A stretch of 64,000 nt of DNA from UBA10438 sp044238605 (GTDB lineage: Bacteria; Bacteroidota; Ignavibacteria; Kapaibacteriales; Kapaibacteriaceae): the NCBI GenBank assembly GCA_044238605.1, contig JBIICY010000001.1:434001-498000 (forward strand). The letters run 5' to 3'. A program made the position numbers and the translations under genes. The notes beneath the pieces are model-generated. The model ran no database searches, was not told the origin of the DNA, and saw only the letters and a program-made list of their open reading frames with translations. Positions 8,721-18,095 of the stretch are shown piece after piece (within the stretch, counting starts at the first letter, position 1; every line of letters begins with the position of its first letter).

Positions 8721-9873
8721 CAGCGTGGCTGAAGTACTCGCTAACCGCAGATGCCAAGGCATCAAGGTCCTCTTCCGTGGTATGCGCATGCACACTGAAG
8801 CGCAGGATAGGCACATCAAGCCATCGATGCACTACCACCTCTATGCAGCGCTCATCATAGAGCCAAACCTTCATGGCATCTGTATCAGTGCCGTCCGGAA
8901 GGATCACTGTACCCAGCTGCAGCAGCGCGTCTTGTCCGCCAACGGATATTGGCTGCACGCCCTCTAGTCTGCATAGTTTCTGCACGCCCAGCATCGTTAG
9001 GTTTCTACATCGCTGCTGAAGATCTGGCCACGCATTCCGTTCCATCCATCCAAGTGCATATGGAATCGTGAGAAAGGGGCTATGGTCTCGTGTGCCCAAG
9101 AACTCATTTTCGTCGATAAAGAAGCTGTCCTTCACCGTTGGGATATCCGATCCCCAACTAACCACAAGGGGCTTCATGCGGTCCAGCCATGTATCTGCAA
9201 CCCACAGGAATGCACTGCCTTTCGGAGTGCACATCCACTTATGACAGTTTGCAGTGTAGATATCACAGCCCAACGTTGAGAGGTCCAAGGGGATGTGTCC
9301 CGGAACATGCGAGCCGTCGATGATCGTAATGATCCCCCGCTCGCGGGCGCGTGAGCAGAGATCTTCAACAGGCAGACGCACGGCCGTGGGAGAGGTGATG
9401 TGGCTGAGGAAGAGCACCCTCGTGCGCTCGGTTACGCCGGACCAGATGATGTCTGCCAATTCTTCCTGCGTAGGAATCGGAATGGGAATGTGCACCTGAA
9501 CATAGACAGCTCCCCTGCTTACAGCATGAGAGCGCCATGCTCGATTGCATGCGCCGTATTCGTGGTCGTTAGAAAGTATCTCATCACCGGGCTGAAGCAC
9601 TTCGGCAACAGCATGAGCAGCAACGTTTACACCAAACGTTGAATTGGTTACAAATGCAAGGTTCTCTGGCTGAGCACCAACGTAGGCAGCCATCACCTCG
9701 CGCGCGCTGCGCATGTTGTGCATAAGCTCGAGGAAGTACAATACCGGCTGCGATTCAAGTTGCTCAATCCACCGACGCTGCTCATCGAGGAGTTCCATCG
9801 GACAAGCTCCAAACGATCCGTGGTTAAGAAACGTAATGTCGGGTCGAAGAAGAAAATCACTGCGTGTTAGCAC
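8713..9873 (-). CDS. PLP-dependent class V aminotransferase, isopenicillin-N-epimerase-like
   Basis: 386-residue fold-type I PLP enzyme. The N-terminal FLNHGSFGACP is the hallmark of the isopenicillin N epimerase-like subgroup. The cofactor Asp is D186 in IIDGSHVPGH and the Schiff-base Lys is K212 in ANCHKWMCTPKG. Members include cysteine desulfurase-like and epimerase-like enzymes of uncertain substrate. Nothing nearby suggests beta-lactam synthesis, so the substrate is open. It lies seven bases downstream of the OmpA-like gene on the same strand. Confidence 0.85.
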   Translation of the reverse strand: MLTRSDFLLRPDITFLNHGSFGACPMELLDEQRRWIEQLESQPVLYFLELMHNMRSAREVMAAYVGAQPENLAFVTNSTFGVNVAAHAVAEVLQPGDEILSNDHEYGACNRAWRSHAVSRGAVYVQVHIPIPIPTQEELADIIWSGVTERTRVLFLSHITSPTAVRLPVEDLCSRARERGIITIIDGSHVPGHIPLDLSTLGCDIYTANCHKWMCTPKGSAFLWVADTWLDRMKPLVVSWGSDIPTVKDSFFIDENEFLGTRDHSPFLTIPYALGWMERNAWPDLQQRCRNLTMLGVQKLCRLEGVQPISVGGQDALLQLGTVILPDGTDTDAMKVWLYDERCIEVVVHRWLDVPILRFSVHAHTTEEDLDALASAVSEYFSHAVT

Positions 9874-9880
9874 AACAGCC

Positions 9881-11794
9881 TCAATCTCTAATGGTGATCT
9901 TCACTGAACGATTTGCAATGCGCTCCATCGGAGTTCCGTTTTCATTGGCCTTGGTCTGATAAGTACCTACCGATATTCGGTCCTTTGGAATACCCAATGA
10001 AACAAGTTTCTCTATTGCGGCGTTAGCTCTACGCTCTGCCAGTGCGGTATTTGACGCATCCGTGCCCAAGTGATCAGTAGTGGCAACAAGTTCTGCTCGC
10101 TTGCCATTGGCAATTGCTTGCTGAAGTGCTGCAAAGACCTGCTCGTTAAAGCTGGTGATCGTTGAAGAATTGAAATCAAAGTAGCACAGTGTAGCTGGTG
10201 CTCCACTGCCCGCCGCCGCAAGGCTTTGGCCCACTGGCACGACCGCAACCGAGGTAGCTGGCCGAACAGCATAACTGATCTGCTGTTCAGACGATGCTGT
10301 TGTTGATTCGAATGCAACTGTTCCGCGGATTGTTACCGACTGGCCTTGCTGCATTGACCGTATCGCGACCGAATCGATCTCGACAGTATACGTTGGGCCG
10401 CTACCGCCGACTCGGAGAAGTCTGCCATCGATACTTGCAGTAAGAGCAGAGGAGCAGCTTGTATCGCATGTTACGAGATGTCCAACAGGAACACGAAGCG
10501 TCTGGACTGTTTCTGCGCTATCGCGAGTTCTCTCAACACGGAAGATCTGTGGAATGCCGTTCACGAGAAACTGAACGCTACGATGCTCTTCGGCAAGTTC
10601 TGGGTATTCCGCCTTGGCTTGCTGAACAACTTGCATTTCGAGTCGTTCAGGAGAGATACCAAGCAGACGCACAACGTGCGCCGTCCGCTCTCTTGCTACA
10701 GCGGGTTCTTCATCGTACGACGCCGACCCGATAACCGTAAGCTTTGCATCAGGCTGCTGGCGCATATAAGCTGTAATCGCAGAGGCAACATTCTGCTGCA
10801 ATCGCATAGACGGCTGTGCGCCGCTCAGCACTTCGGTGCTATTCTTTGCGAAGAACAGCAATGGTGCTGCATCAAGATATTCCCGCACGATCTCAACGCG
10901 GACAACTCCGTCAAGAGACGCAGGCGTCATCTCTGGAACCATGAGCTTAGACGATAGAACAGGCACCCTCTTTGGCGTCTCAACAACAGGAGGCGGTGGA
11001 GGTGGAGGAGGTGGTGGTGGCGCCGCTGTGGGCTTTGGAACACGATAGTGAACGTTTACGCCTACACGAAACGACGTAACGCCCCACGACACCGCAGATG
11101 TTAGATCTGTAAGTCCAATCAGGGTCTCAATCCGTGGCTCAATGGCCCGCCGGGCATCAAGCTCATGCATATACCCAACACCAAAAACCGCGGCGATAAA
11201 GGGGCTGGCAGGACGCGGTATCTCGCCATTCGAGATGCCTCGTGTGCGACTTCCGGTTTCAAAGTTGTATGAAAGGTCTGTAGGCTCTATCAGCTCTTCT
11301 TTCTGATTGAACGTGGAGCTTACAGGAAATCCAGCAAACATTCCAGCAGATACAGATAGCTGCGTTCCTGCTATCTTCTGAATGTTGAGATACGGCTCAA
11401 TACCAACCGTTGTAAAGGTTGCATCAATGGTATGACGCGCAACACCTCGTGTAACGTTTGGTCCATTGATCACCATACCAATCTCTTCATCATCGGTCAG
11501 TACTCCCGAAAATCCGGCACCACTTACGCGCACACCGTATGCGTAGGGCATACCAAAGAGATTCGTCTCGGGCTGATAGTCCAGGTGCAGCGAATATCCG
11601 AGGTGAAATCCACTACCCGACGTGTACTCCGGACAGCAGGCGGGAAAGCTGGTGAGACGGCTAAAGTTTGCCGAATGCTGATTGATGCCAGCGGCAATGC
11701 CACCGCCAATACGCAGGCGTGTTAGCGTTGTATCATGCGCAAACAGCGAGGTTCCACTGAGCACAGCAATGCAGACATAGAGTAGAATCATCAT
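9881..11794 (-). CDS. OmpA-family outer-membrane protein with poly-proline linker
   Basis: 637 residues. A signal peptide (MMILLYVCIAVLSGTSLFA) is followed by a ~240-residue part resembling a small outer-membrane barrel, a run of about 11 prolines (DNA 10989-11021), a middle region, and a C-terminal OmpA-like peptidoglycan-binding domain (CYFDFNSSTITSFN to NRSVKITIRD, about residues 530-637). A second, weaker OmpA-like segment (LLFFAKNSTEVLSGAQ) lies near residues 310-410. Its ATG overlaps the stop of the upstream T9SS surface protein (ATGA), so the two are made together and may act together at the cell surface; that link is inferred. Confidence 0.85.
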   Translation of the reverse strand: MMILLYVCIAVLSGTSLFAHDTTLTRLRIGGGIAAGINQHSANFSRLTSFPACCPEYTSGSGFHLGYSLHLDYQPETNLFGMPYAYGVRVSGAGFSGVLTDDEEIGMVINGPNVTRGVARHTIDATFTTVGIEPYLNIQKIAGTQLSVSAGMFAGFPVSSTFNQKEELIEPTDLSYNFETGSRTRGISNGEIPRPASPFIAAVFGVGYMHELDARRAIEPRIETLIGLTDLTSAVSWGVTSFRVGVNVHYRVPKPTAAPPPPPPPPPPPVVETPKRVPVLSSKLMVPEMTPASLDGVVRVEIVREYLDAAPLLFFAKNSTEVLSGAQPSMRLQQNVASAITAYMRQQPDAKLTVIGSASYDEEPAVARERTAHVVRLLGISPERLEMQVVQQAKAEYPELAEEHRSVQFLVNGIPQIFRVERTRDSAETVQTLRVPVGHLVTCDTSCSSALTASIDGRLLRVGGSGPTYTVEIDSVAIRSMQQGQSVTIRGTVAFESTTASSEQQISYAVRPATSVAVVPVGQSLAAAGSGAPATLCYFDFNSSTITSFNEQVFAALQQAIANGKRAELVATTDHLGTDASNTALAERRANAAIEKLVSLGIPKDRISVGTYQTKANENGTPMERIANRSVKITIRD

Positions 11795-14700
11795 GGCTTT
11801 AGCACCACCATAGATGTTGCGTGTGTCGATGCAGCAGAACCAGCAATAACGGTGTATACCCCTGGTGTGAGCAGGCGCACGTCAACCTCAAACTTTACCG
11901 TACCTGCCACTGCATGCTTCGTTGTCTCAAACACTAGAGCCCCTTGCTGGTCTACAACCTTAAGGGTGATTTCTTGCGCAGTGGCCGACTCGATCGTTAC
12001 GTGCGCTACATCAGATGCGGGCAGGGGGCTGATGGACCGTACGATGGGTCCGCCAGCAACAACAACATGTCTGTTAGGATTTGGATTTGCAATACGCAGC
12101 AAACCGGGTTTGTAGCTCGTCTGCACCTGACCACCAAATGCACGTGCAGAAGTATCGAATGTTACCACCGAAGAATCAACCTCGGCAATACCTGCGCGTC
12201 CAATGACATATGCAATGATGTTCTCGCGATTTGTAAACTCTACATTCATCCGGAACGTGATCGTGCGTACATCACCATCAACAGTTTGCGAAACCAGTTC
12301 CCCCGTACCTCCGATTACACGGAGCGAGTCTGCATAGAAGTGTCGCTGATAGGTTTGCATCGCGAGCTCGAGCGGACGAATACCCTTGTACTGGACATTC
12401 TCAGAGATGTTCGCCACAATCGGCAGCTCCGCAGTTGTTCGCGGGTCAACACGCACATCCTGCATCCAAACTGATGCACTACCCTGATACTGAACAAGCT
12501 TAATGCTTGATGTTGCAGCGCATGGTGTTACTTCAAACAGGAGCTCATCACTGCCAGATATTACACCGCCACTATATCTGATAGGCAGTTGAATTGAGTC
12601 TGCTGGCGGAATCACAATTGGGAATACCGTGCTTGTTGAAAATGGTGCGCCGGTAGTGAAGGTTGCTGCAGAGAGTGTTATCGGATTGCCAGTGCGGTTG
12701 GACAGAACAACGATGCGCTCAGGAACATCTGAGATAAAGGCAAGCACCGGATGCGAGATTTCAATGTCTGCACCTGCGCCACGACCAAGTACTCGTATCT
12801 GACGCACAGCAGCATTTTGACCTGCGTAGCTGATCACCACCTGGTCGGTATCATGTCCACGCTGGCGCGGAATAAACAAGACCTCCACACTCATGCTCTC
12901 TCCAGGCTGCAGCGTATCGCCGGGCCTGTATCCACGAACGCGGAACTGTGAAGAGATTCCCTTATTCATCGAGATGCCGTCGATCACTACTGGAATTGGA
13001 TCGTCATTACGAACAACAACGAATGTCTTCCGCGCGGTATCACGCATGCATACGTCGCCAAAGTCGGTCATGTCTCCAAACGTTGCCAGATTTCGGTCAA
13101 TCGATGTGATCACGATCGGTATGCGGAAGATGCGCTCACATGCATACAGTTCGAGCGTGTCTACTAAGCGTCCTGTATCCTTCGGGACGGCTCTGAACTG
13201 CATACGCAGGCACTCTCCCGGACGTACAGTATCCCGCTGTATGGTACCGCGAAGAGCAAGCCATGATCCTATCTGCAGGTCTCCACGTTCGAAGATCACC
13301 GGAACAATTCCATTGTTGCAGATAGAACCACCTATCAGGGTGTCGATGGTTGCACCAATGTACTGCACGCCAAACGACAGCTGCGGTGTGGCAACATCGA
13401 GCGGCACAATGCGGAAGGTTGCATCAGACTCATCAGATTCCGGCGTGATGATTCTTCTAAGCAGCAGGTTGTCTCTTGTGTCTTCTGAACATGAGGCCAG
13501 TGTGGAACCATCAGCCCCGTACTCGACATCCGTCATAAGCTGGCTATGTCCGGGCATGCCTGGGATGGGGCCAAGGATCTGTCTGTTTACAACATCGTAC
13601 TGCCGGATCTGTGGCTGGCCCGCAAAGCCCATCGTGATATATGTTTCGCTCGGATTGATGGTAACGCCAACAACGTTAGAGCCTTCACGGTAAACAACGC
13701 GGATAAGGGAGTTGGTCTGCGTGTCGTAGACCAGCGTGCGCTGCTCCTGAGGAGCGTTGCCTTGTCCTGGATTTGCCTCACCGGCAAGTGCGATCAATCT
13801 GTTTGTGCGTGATACCGAAAGGTCGCGAACGGCAGGACCACCGATGCGTGGGAGATCTGCCTGAAAACGATATCGTTCTTTCCCAGTGTTTGGATCAAAT
13901 CGAACAACATCGCCATTGATAAGCGCCAGCACAAGGAGTCCGTCTGTTGAGCGTGCCGCCGATGCAGGTGCCCCAAGAAGAACTTCACCCGCAGCCGAGA
14001 GCGAAGCACCATCGTAGACGCGCAAGCGCGCGCCCATCGTGCCGGCAACATAGATCTTGGTAACGAGACTGTCGGAGATGATTTCGCCAGCATTGAGATG
14101 GTCTACATCAACCTTTGCTACAGGTAATGCTGTTCCGAGCTCGAACTTCAAAAGCTGGTCTTTCGCCGGTGCGGGCCTGTCGACGATGGCAGCAAGGCTT
14201 CGTGAATTACCAAGGTATGAGAGCCGTGTAACCTTTGTTGAGCCCGGGATAACACCTTCGGCTACATACGATACAGTTTTTGTTGAGGTAGCAACATCCC
14301 ACTCAACGATGATTCCGTTTTGGTGTGCAACCGCTAGGTAGCGTCCGTTCGCACTGAAAGCAATGTTCGTTGCCGGCGAGCGCTCTCCATACAGCCATCG
14401 TGCTCCGGATGCCCCCTGCTTTTGATAGACGCGGATCTTTGCCTTGTCTGTGTATTCAACTGGAACCTGCCAGCGAATGGTCGAATCAAGCGTAGAATCG
14501 ATGAACTTCCACGAGGATCCACCGTCGACTGAATACTCGACGTGTGAATGGAATCCCTGGATAGCCCCCTTCCAGGCAACTGTTACGTCCTGACATGCCG
14601 CAAGGTTTTCGCCGCCGTTGGGAGTGAGGAGCTTGAGGATGGTTGTTGGCTTGTAGGTAGGGGTATTGGCAAAGAGCATCACTTCGTGACGCATGCCCCC

Positions 14701-15468
14701 TTCATAGACTATCGTCAGCACATCACTGATTGGCTCAGACGTGGACGGACGGCAGAAAAGGTCGAAACGATAATCAGTACCAGCGTCAACACTTACAGGG
14801 GGCGCCTTAGCTCCATATGTACCCTTCCATACGATCTGAAAGTTTGAGGATGATACTTTGAGAGAATCGATCATCAATCTTCGTTCGTTACCCTGTGCAT
14901 CAATTGTAGACGAGAACGTGCGGAGGTTGAGTTTCCGCATTACCTCTGATCCTGGAGCAACATCACCGAGGTCCAAGTAGTATGGAACGCGGCGGAAAAG
15001 ACTATCCACTACAAACATTGAACCGCCACGAGACGCAGGGAATGATTCCCATATCACCGGAAGTTGTCCAACATCTCCCGCACGAACAGCATACAAAACA
15101 AGGTTTGCACTCGTTGTGGTAGGAACACTGTTTACCCTCGTGCTAAAGGTAGACGTTGTGAACCGCAGTGTGTGAATCCCTGAGCCTTCTTGAGAAAGAT
15201 TGGCAACGCGACGGAACACGTTTACCTCGAGTAGGTAGAGGTCGGCAACATCAACATTGGTTGGCTGACCATTCAGCGTGGCACGAAATCGCACCGTGAT
15301 TTCTGGGAACTTTGATGCATCAACTGATGATCCGACACCTGGAATTGCAACACCGTTAAGAACCAGCTGACTATGGCTTTCATAGGTACAGAGAAGCATC
15401 ATGCACAGTGATATCATCACTGTAGCGATGTGTCGAGGTGTAAACACTCTAAGCCAGGAAAGGTTCAT
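11791..15468 (-). CDS. Large T9SS surface protein with beta-propeller and ASH-like repeats
   Basis: 1225 residues. Signal peptide (TVMISLCMMLLCTYESHSQ); an N-terminal beta region; an Ig-like module starting LLTPNGGENLAACQDVTVAW near residue 285; a WD40-like propeller (about 360-690, with GIIVEWDVATSTK, VRFDPNTGKERYRF, IRQYDVVNRQILG); then ASH-like or choice-of-anchor modules (about 700-1100); and a C-terminal sorting-type domain from ISPLPASDVAHVTIES to the end. Catalytic residues are not evident, so a structural, adhesive or scaffold role is more likely than an enzyme. It is first in a coupled pair with the OmpA-like gene. Confidence 0.82.
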   Translation of the reverse strand: MNLSWLRVFTPRHIATVMISLCMMLLCTYESHSQLVLNGVAIPGVGSSVDASKFPEITVRFRATLNGQPTNVDVADLYLLEVNVFRRVANLSQEGSGIHTLRFTTSTFSTRVNSVPTTTSANLVLYAVRAGDVGQLPVIWESFPASRGGSMFVVDSLFRRVPYYLDLGDVAPGSEVMRKLNLRTFSSTIDAQGNERRLMIDSLKVSSSNFQIVWKGTYGAKAPPVSVDAGTDYRFDLFCRPSTSEPISDVLTIVYEGGMRHEVMLFANTPTYKPTTILKLLTPNGGENLAACQDVTVAWKGAIQGFHSHVEYSVDGGSSWKFIDSTLDSTIRWQVPVEYTDKAKIRVYQKQGASGARWLYGERSPATNIAFSANGRYLAVAHQNGIIVEWDVATSTKTVSYVAEGVIPGSTKVTRLSYLGNSRSLAAIVDRPAPAKDQLLKFELGTALPVAKVDVDHLNAGEIISDSLVTKIYVAGTMGARLRVYDGASLSAAGEVLLGAPASAARSTDGLLVLALINGDVVRFDPNTGKERYRFQADLPRIGGPAVRDLSVSRTNRLIALAGEANPGQGNAPQEQRTLVYDTQTNSLIRVVYREGSNVVGVTINPSETYITMGFAGQPQIRQYDVVNRQILGPIPGMPGHSQLMTDVEYGADGSTLASCSEDTRDNLLLRRIITPESDESDATFRIVPLDVATPQLSFGVQYIGATIDTLIGGSICNNGIVPVIFERGDLQIGSWLALRGTIQRDTVRPGECLRMQFRAVPKDTGRLVDTLELYACERIFRIPIVITSIDRNLATFGDMTDFGDVCMRDTARKTFVVVRNDDPIPVVIDGISMNKGISSQFRVRGYRPGDTLQPGESMSVEVLFIPRQRGHDTDQVVISYAGQNAAVRQIRVLGRGAGADIEISHPVLAFISDVPERIVVLSNRTGNPITLSAATFTTGAPFSTSTVFPIVIPPADSIQLPIRYSGGVISGSDELLFEVTPCAATSSIKLVQYQGSASVWMQDVRVDPRTTAELPIVANISENVQYKGIRPLELAMQTYQRHFYADSLRVIGGTGELVSQTVDGDVRTITFRMNVEFTNRENIIAYVIGRAGIAEVDSSVVTFDTSARAFGGQVQTSYKPGLLRIANPNPNRHVVVAGGPIVRSISPLPASDVAHVTIESATAQEITLKVVDQQGALVFETTKHAVAGTVKFEVDVRLLTPGVYTVIAGSAASTHATSMVVLKP

Positions 15469-15498
15469 ACGGGAAAGAAGTTGTTTTGGTGGTGCACG

Positions 15499-16287
15499 TT
15501 ACAACGTAGGCGTGTGCTCAAAGCGTTCCAAAAACTCGGCTACCACGGGGTCTGTAGAGGCTCGCAGCTGCTCTACTGTTCCATCAAACTGCACCTTCCC
15601 CTCGTGCAGCATGATTACGTGGTCTGCGATGTTGTACACGCTAAACATGTCGTGGGTGATAACAACCGAAGTAACATCCAAGCTCATTGCCACGTGCTTC
15701 AACAGATCATCGATCTGCTGCGACGTAACGGGATCAAGACCAGTAGTTGGTTCGTCGTAGAAGATGTATGCGGGTTTACCAACGAGGGCGCGCGCTACAC
15801 CCACGCGTTTACGCATACCACCCGAGAGATCACTCGGACGTTTCGATGCAAGGATCGAGAACTCTCGCTCGTAGTCTGCCGTACCTTTTTGCGAATAGTC
15901 AGGCAGCAGGCCTACAGCGCTGAGCACTCGCCGGCCCTCATCAGCCAGGAGTTCTTTATCCGAGACTCCGTGCTCAACCAGACCAATCACCACGTTCTCA
16001 AACACGGAAAGAGAGTCAAAGAGGGCCGCACCCTGAAAAACATAGCCGATGGACTGACGCATAGTAAACAGATCGTCCTTCGTCATGCTCTCGAGCTCGC
16101 GTCCGTAGATGCAGACAACACCCGAATCCGCTCGTAGCAGACCAACAATGTGTTTGAGCAGAACGCTCTTGCCGCAACCAGAACGACCAATGATACATGT
16201 GGTCTTTCCGTTCGGAATCTTACATGTAACACCGTTGAGAACTACCTTGGTCCCAAAAGCTTTTTTAACGTCGCGCAATTCGATCAT
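15499..16287 (-). CDS. ABC transporter ATP-binding protein, MlaF/Ttg2A-type
   Basis: 262-residue ATPase. Walker A is GRSGCGKS (residues 34-41), signature LSGGMRKRVGVARAL, Walker B YIFYDEPTTGLDP. The Q-loop context FQGAALFDSLSVFENV and the LSGGM signature are typical of MlaF, the lipid-transport ATPase that maintains outer-membrane asymmetry. No MlaE permease, MlaD (MCE) or MlaC is in the window, so the partner must be elsewhere. Its ATG overlaps the stop of the DppD-DppF fusion by four bases, which is an unusual pairing. Confidence 0.85.
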   Translation of the reverse strand: MIELRDVKKAFGTKVVLNGVTCKIPNGKTTCIIGRSGCGKSVLLKHIVGLLRADSGVVCIYGRELESMTKDDLFTMRQSIGYVFQGAALFDSLSVFENVVIGLVEHGVSDKELLADEGRRVLSAVGLLPDYSQKGTADYEREFSILASKRPSDLSGGMRKRVGVARALVGKPAYIFYDEPTTGLDPVTSQQIDDLLKHVAMSLDVTSVVITHDMFSVYNIADHVIMLHEGKVQFDGTVEQLRASTDPVVAEFLERFEHTPTL

Positions 16288-18074
16288 GCATCCGCCTGAT
16301 TCATACGAGCTCTGATCACATCAAGCGTTCCGGTAGGAATTGCATTGATGAGTCTCTTTGTATAGTCTTGCTGCGGAGCAGCATAGAGCTCCTGCGACGT
16401 ATTCATTTCTACAATCTTGCCCGCATTCATTACGGCTATTCTGTCGCTGATGAACTTCACAACACTCAGGTCGTGAGAGATGAAGATGTACGTCAGGTTG
16501 AATTCGTCGCGCAGTTGAACGAGAAGATTCAGCACTTGGGCCTGAACAGAAACGTCCAAGGCACTCACGCTCTCATCACAGATGAGAAGTTTCGGCTTTA
16601 ATGCTAGCGCACGTGCTATACAGATTCGCTGACGCTGTCCACCGGAGAATTCATGCGGATAATTCGAGAAATGTCTAGGAAGCAAGTTCACTTTATCGAG
16701 CAGGTATAAGACATGCTCTTTGCGCTCTTTCTCGTTTGCTCCAATGTTGTGCACGTTCAATACTTCCATGATTGCACTACCAACGCTCAACCTCGGGTTC
16801 AGCGATGAATATGGGTCCTGGAAGATGATCTGGAAATCCTTCCGCATGGTCTTGAGTTCTGCAGCACCTAGCGAACGCACGTCTTTGCCATCAAACATCA
16901 CCGTGCCGCCCGTGGGCTCTACCAGACGCAGCACGGCGCGACCAGTCGTGGTTTTGCCGCAGCCAGATTCGCCCACGAGGCCAAGTGTTTCACCCGGCAT
17001 CACAGAGAATGAGATATCGTCAACGGCCTTTACGTGACCCGTTGTCCTACCAAAGAACCCGCTTTTAATCGGGAAGTGCACTTCTAGATTTTGCACATCA
17101 AGCAAGGGGCTCATGGTTTTAAGCTTAGCATTGCGCTCGTCGATTTCCTGACGTGAAAACTCGAGCTCATGCACAAGAGACTCTACCGTATCGCGCGTTC
17201 GTGTGGTGATTGTTCCATCCTCGGCCTCGTCCATGAAGTCACGAACGGTCGGCAGAACTTTCAGCTTCTTATCCAAGCGTGGACGGCAAGCTAGTAGCCC
17301 CTTTGTATAAGGGTGCTGCGGATTCTCAAAGATCTGCTGTACGCTTCCCTGTTCTACGATCTTGCCCTTATACATCACGATCACGTCATCAGCAATTTCG
17401 GCAATCACGCCAAGGTCGTGTGTGATGAACATCATCGACATGTTATGCTGCTTTTGCAAACCACGCATCAAGTCCAGAATCGTTGCCTGAACTGTTACGT
17501 CGAGCGCCGTAGTTGGTTCGTCTGCAATCAGCAGATCTGGATTGCACGACATTGCCATGGCAATCATCACACGCTGCTTTTGTCCGCCCGAGAGCTGGTG
17601 CGGATACGACGTCATCATCTGCTCCGGACGCGGAAGTTGTACTTCCTTGAGCAGCTGGAGCGTTCGAGCTTGTGCTTCTTCTTTCGATACCTTTTGATGA
17701 AGCCGAATTGCCTCAACGATCTGATCACCGCATGTAAACACGGGATTTAGCGACGTCATCGGTTCCTGAAAGATCATCGCGATCCGATTACCACGATAGG
17801 TGCGCATGGTCTCTTCCGAGATCTGCAGCAGATCTGTAACCGAACCGTCCCTTTCGTGGAACAGCGCCTTGCCGCCCGTGATCTTGCCAGGGGGCGAAGG
17901 GATAAGCCGCATCAAGCTGAGGCTGGTAACGGACTTACCCGAGCCAGACTCGCCAACAATACCCAGCGTGCGACCCTTGTGCACGGTGAATGATACGTCG
18001 TTGACCGCCTTGACGTTGTATACGTCGGAACGGAATTCTGTAACGAGGTTTTGGACTTCTATCAACGGTTCCAT
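16284..18074 (-). CDS. Fused di-/oligopeptide ABC transporter ATPase (DppD-DppF type)
   Basis: 596 residues holding two complete nucleotide-binding domains. The first has GESGSGKS, LSGGQKQRVMIAMAM and LLIADEPTTALD; the second has GESGCGKT, FSGGQRQRICIARAL and LLICDESVSALD. The oligopeptide-transporter C-terminal extension (YTKGLLACRPRL, YTKRLINAIPTG) follows each. Such fusions energise peptide or glutathione uptake (GsiA/YejF-like). No permease or binding-protein genes are adjacent, so this part of the transporter is separated from the rest. It is coupled to the MlaF-type gene by ATGA. Confidence 0.9.
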   Translation of the reverse strand: MEPLIEVQNLVTEFRSDVYNVKAVNDVSFTVHKGRTLGIVGESGSGKSVTSLSLMRLIPSPPGKITGGKALFHERDGSVTDLLQISEETMRTYRGNRIAMIFQEPMTSLNPVFTCGDQIVEAIRLHQKVSKEEAQARTLQLLKEVQLPRPEQMMTSYPHQLSGGQKQRVMIAMAMSCNPDLLIADEPTTALDVTVQATILDLMRGLQKQHNMSMMFITHDLGVIAEIADDVIVMYKGKIVEQGSVQQIFENPQHPYTKGLLACRPRLDKKLKVLPTVRDFMDEAEDGTITTRTRDTVESLVHELEFSRQEIDERNAKLKTMSPLLDVQNLEVHFPIKSGFFGRTTGHVKAVDDISFSVMPGETLGLVGESGCGKTTTGRAVLRLVEPTGGTVMFDGKDVRSLGAAELKTMRKDFQIIFQDPYSSLNPRLSVGSAIMEVLNVHNIGANEKERKEHVLYLLDKVNLLPRHFSNYPHEFSGGQRQRICIARALALKPKLLICDESVSALDVSVQAQVLNLLVQLRDEFNLTYIFISHDLSVVKFISDRIAVMNAGKIVEMNTSQELYAAPQQDYTKRLINAIPTGTLDVIRARMNQADA

Positions 18075-18095
18075 AAGGCGTCAAAGATACCGAAC

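Noticed and set aside
10985..11025. G-rich tract as a possible quadruplex or phase-variable repeat
   Set aside because: It encodes a poly-proline linker with mixed GGA/GGT/GGC triplets, not a homogeneous tract; slippage is unlikely.
15430..16137. 235-codon plus-strand frame opposite the MlaF-type gene
   Set aside because: Antisense to conserved ABC motifs; Cys/His/Arg-rich composition unlike a real protein.
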